A stretch of 64,000 nucleotides of DNA from Monosporascus cannonballus (lineage: Eukaryota > Ascomycota > Sordariomycetes > Xylariales): positions 1,855 through 65,854 of the forward strand of contig QJNS01000241.1 of assembly GCA_004154925.1 (NCBI GenBank), read 5' to 3'. Position 1 is the first letter of the stretch; every line of letters starts with the position of its first letter. Under the pieces are notes generated by a model. That model made no database searches. It had not been told where the DNA came from and saw nothing but the letters and a program-made list of their open reading frames with translations. Below, piece after piece: positions 63,209 through 64,000 of this stretch. The position numbers and the translations under genes are program-made.

Positions 63209-64000
63209 ATGGGGAGAATGACAACAAGAGTGGCAAAGGCCACCACGGACGGGGAGCAAGCCGAAATGGGTGTAGATGAGGTATGTACGCCCATGGTGTG
63301 ACGGTTTCCAGTCCCGTTACCCCGAATCTCCAGCGGCCGTTTATACCAGCCTTTCTCTGACGCATATTATAGCGTCGAGAGCTGCTTCATAACCTCGAGA
63401 TGAAGCATCAACGGAATGGTAGCAATACCGATCTTCTAGTCAAGGATGAAGACATCCGCCGACTAAAGCTGAGAATCCTCCTATTGCGAGATGAGAATAC
63501 TTCGTTACGGGATCAGATCGCCAAAAACAACGACGTGAACACCAAATTGACCTCTCAATGTGACGATTTGACTGCGCAGATCGAGGCCAAAATGGAAGTT
63601 ATTCGTTCCCAGGAGAAGGAGTTGCGGAAGCAGGAACGAGAGTACAAAAACTTGAAGGTAACTTGGGCTCTATGGCTTGTCTATCATAACGCATGCGTCA
63701 GGTACTAACAGTGTATCTCGACAGGCTGAACTTCAGTCCATGACCAGTGCGACACAAGAGTCGGAGAACCTGCTTTCCGAGAAGCTAGCGTTAACACGCG
63801 AACTTGCAGTTCTCAAACCAGAAATCGAACACCTGAGATCGCAAGTGAACCAGCAACAAGCCACCCTCTCCGAGAAATTATCCCTGGAACGCCAAGTCAA
63901 CACCCTTGAGGTCGAACTCGCAAATGAGAAGAAAGCAGTGAAGCGGGCAATGCAAAAGCGTGAAAGCAACGACCGGGTTGAGGATGAGCTTCGAAAGAAG
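63209..64000 (+). CDS. Coiled-coil protein, 5' part (runs off the window)
   Basis: Exons 63209-63280, 63373-63657 and 63725 to beyond 64000 give the first 211 residues. The introns (92 and 67 bp) have GTATGT/GTAACT donors, a CTGAC branch site in the first, and TATAG/ACAG acceptors; all joins are phase 0. A second in-frame ATG at 63218 is possible. After a short polar N-terminus the protein is one continuous coiled coil (LLVKDEDIRRLKLRILLLRD, KMEVIRSQEKELRKQEREYK, SEKLALTRELAVLKPEIEHL, QVNTLEVELANEKKAVKRAM). This type is conserved in filamentous fungi and resembles chromosome-segregation or spindle-pole coiled-coil proteins, but the assignment is not safe from this part. Confidence 0.8.

Overview
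The window is nuclear DNA of a filamentous ascomycete (Pezizomycotina; genus not resolvable by eye). The evidence is short introns of about 50-185 bp with GTRNGN donors and CTAAC/CTGAC branch sites, typical fungal genes (MARVEL membrane protein, Snf7, Ten1, Ost3/6, GH6 cellobiohydrolase, DHA1-type MFS transporter), and a large AT-rich island with the mark of repeat-induced point mutation (RIP): CpA/TpG are lost to TpA while CpG remains.

Layout. 1-3.1 kb: GC-balanced DNA with a spliced MARVEL-domain gene. 3.08-3.89 kb: a small decayed element with degenerate inverted termini. 4.26-25.1 kb: a three-layer nest of Ty3/gypsy chromoviruses. Element A (minus strand, LTRs at both ends of the block) is interrupted by element B (minus strand, related LTR, 417-bp LTRs), and the distal LTR of B is itself split by element C (plus strand, 436-bp LTRs). 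Target duplications and exact LTR length bookkeeping prove the order. 25.3-31.3 kb: a Ty1/copia element (plus strand, 219-bp LTRs, perfect 5-bp target duplication) with a half-tRNA(iMet)-type primer site and a tRNA-like insert near its 3' end. All coding in these elements is broken by RIP.

31.3-64 kb is gene-bearing: a glycine/histidine-rich protein with four GPH...DPRVDSD motifs; an MFS transporter (minus); a repeat-bearing intergenic stretch; the telomere-capping gene ten1 (minus), divergent from snf7/vps32 (plus); a frameshifted F-box gene; one 10-kb gene for a 3,344-residue, almost wholly low-complexity E/A/P/K/S/T-rich protein; a small coiled-coil gene; a secreted GH6 cellobiohydrolase (minus); OST3/6 (minus); and the 5' end of a coiled-coil gene running off the right edge (plus). 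Exon borders were rebuilt by hand from splice signals and reading phase.

The most interesting item is a second, antisense reading frame between the chromodomain and the 3' LTR in all three gypsy elements, coding for a charged coiled-coil protein. The giant disordered protein and the tRNA-like insert in the copia element come next. No metabolic cluster or defence system was seen.
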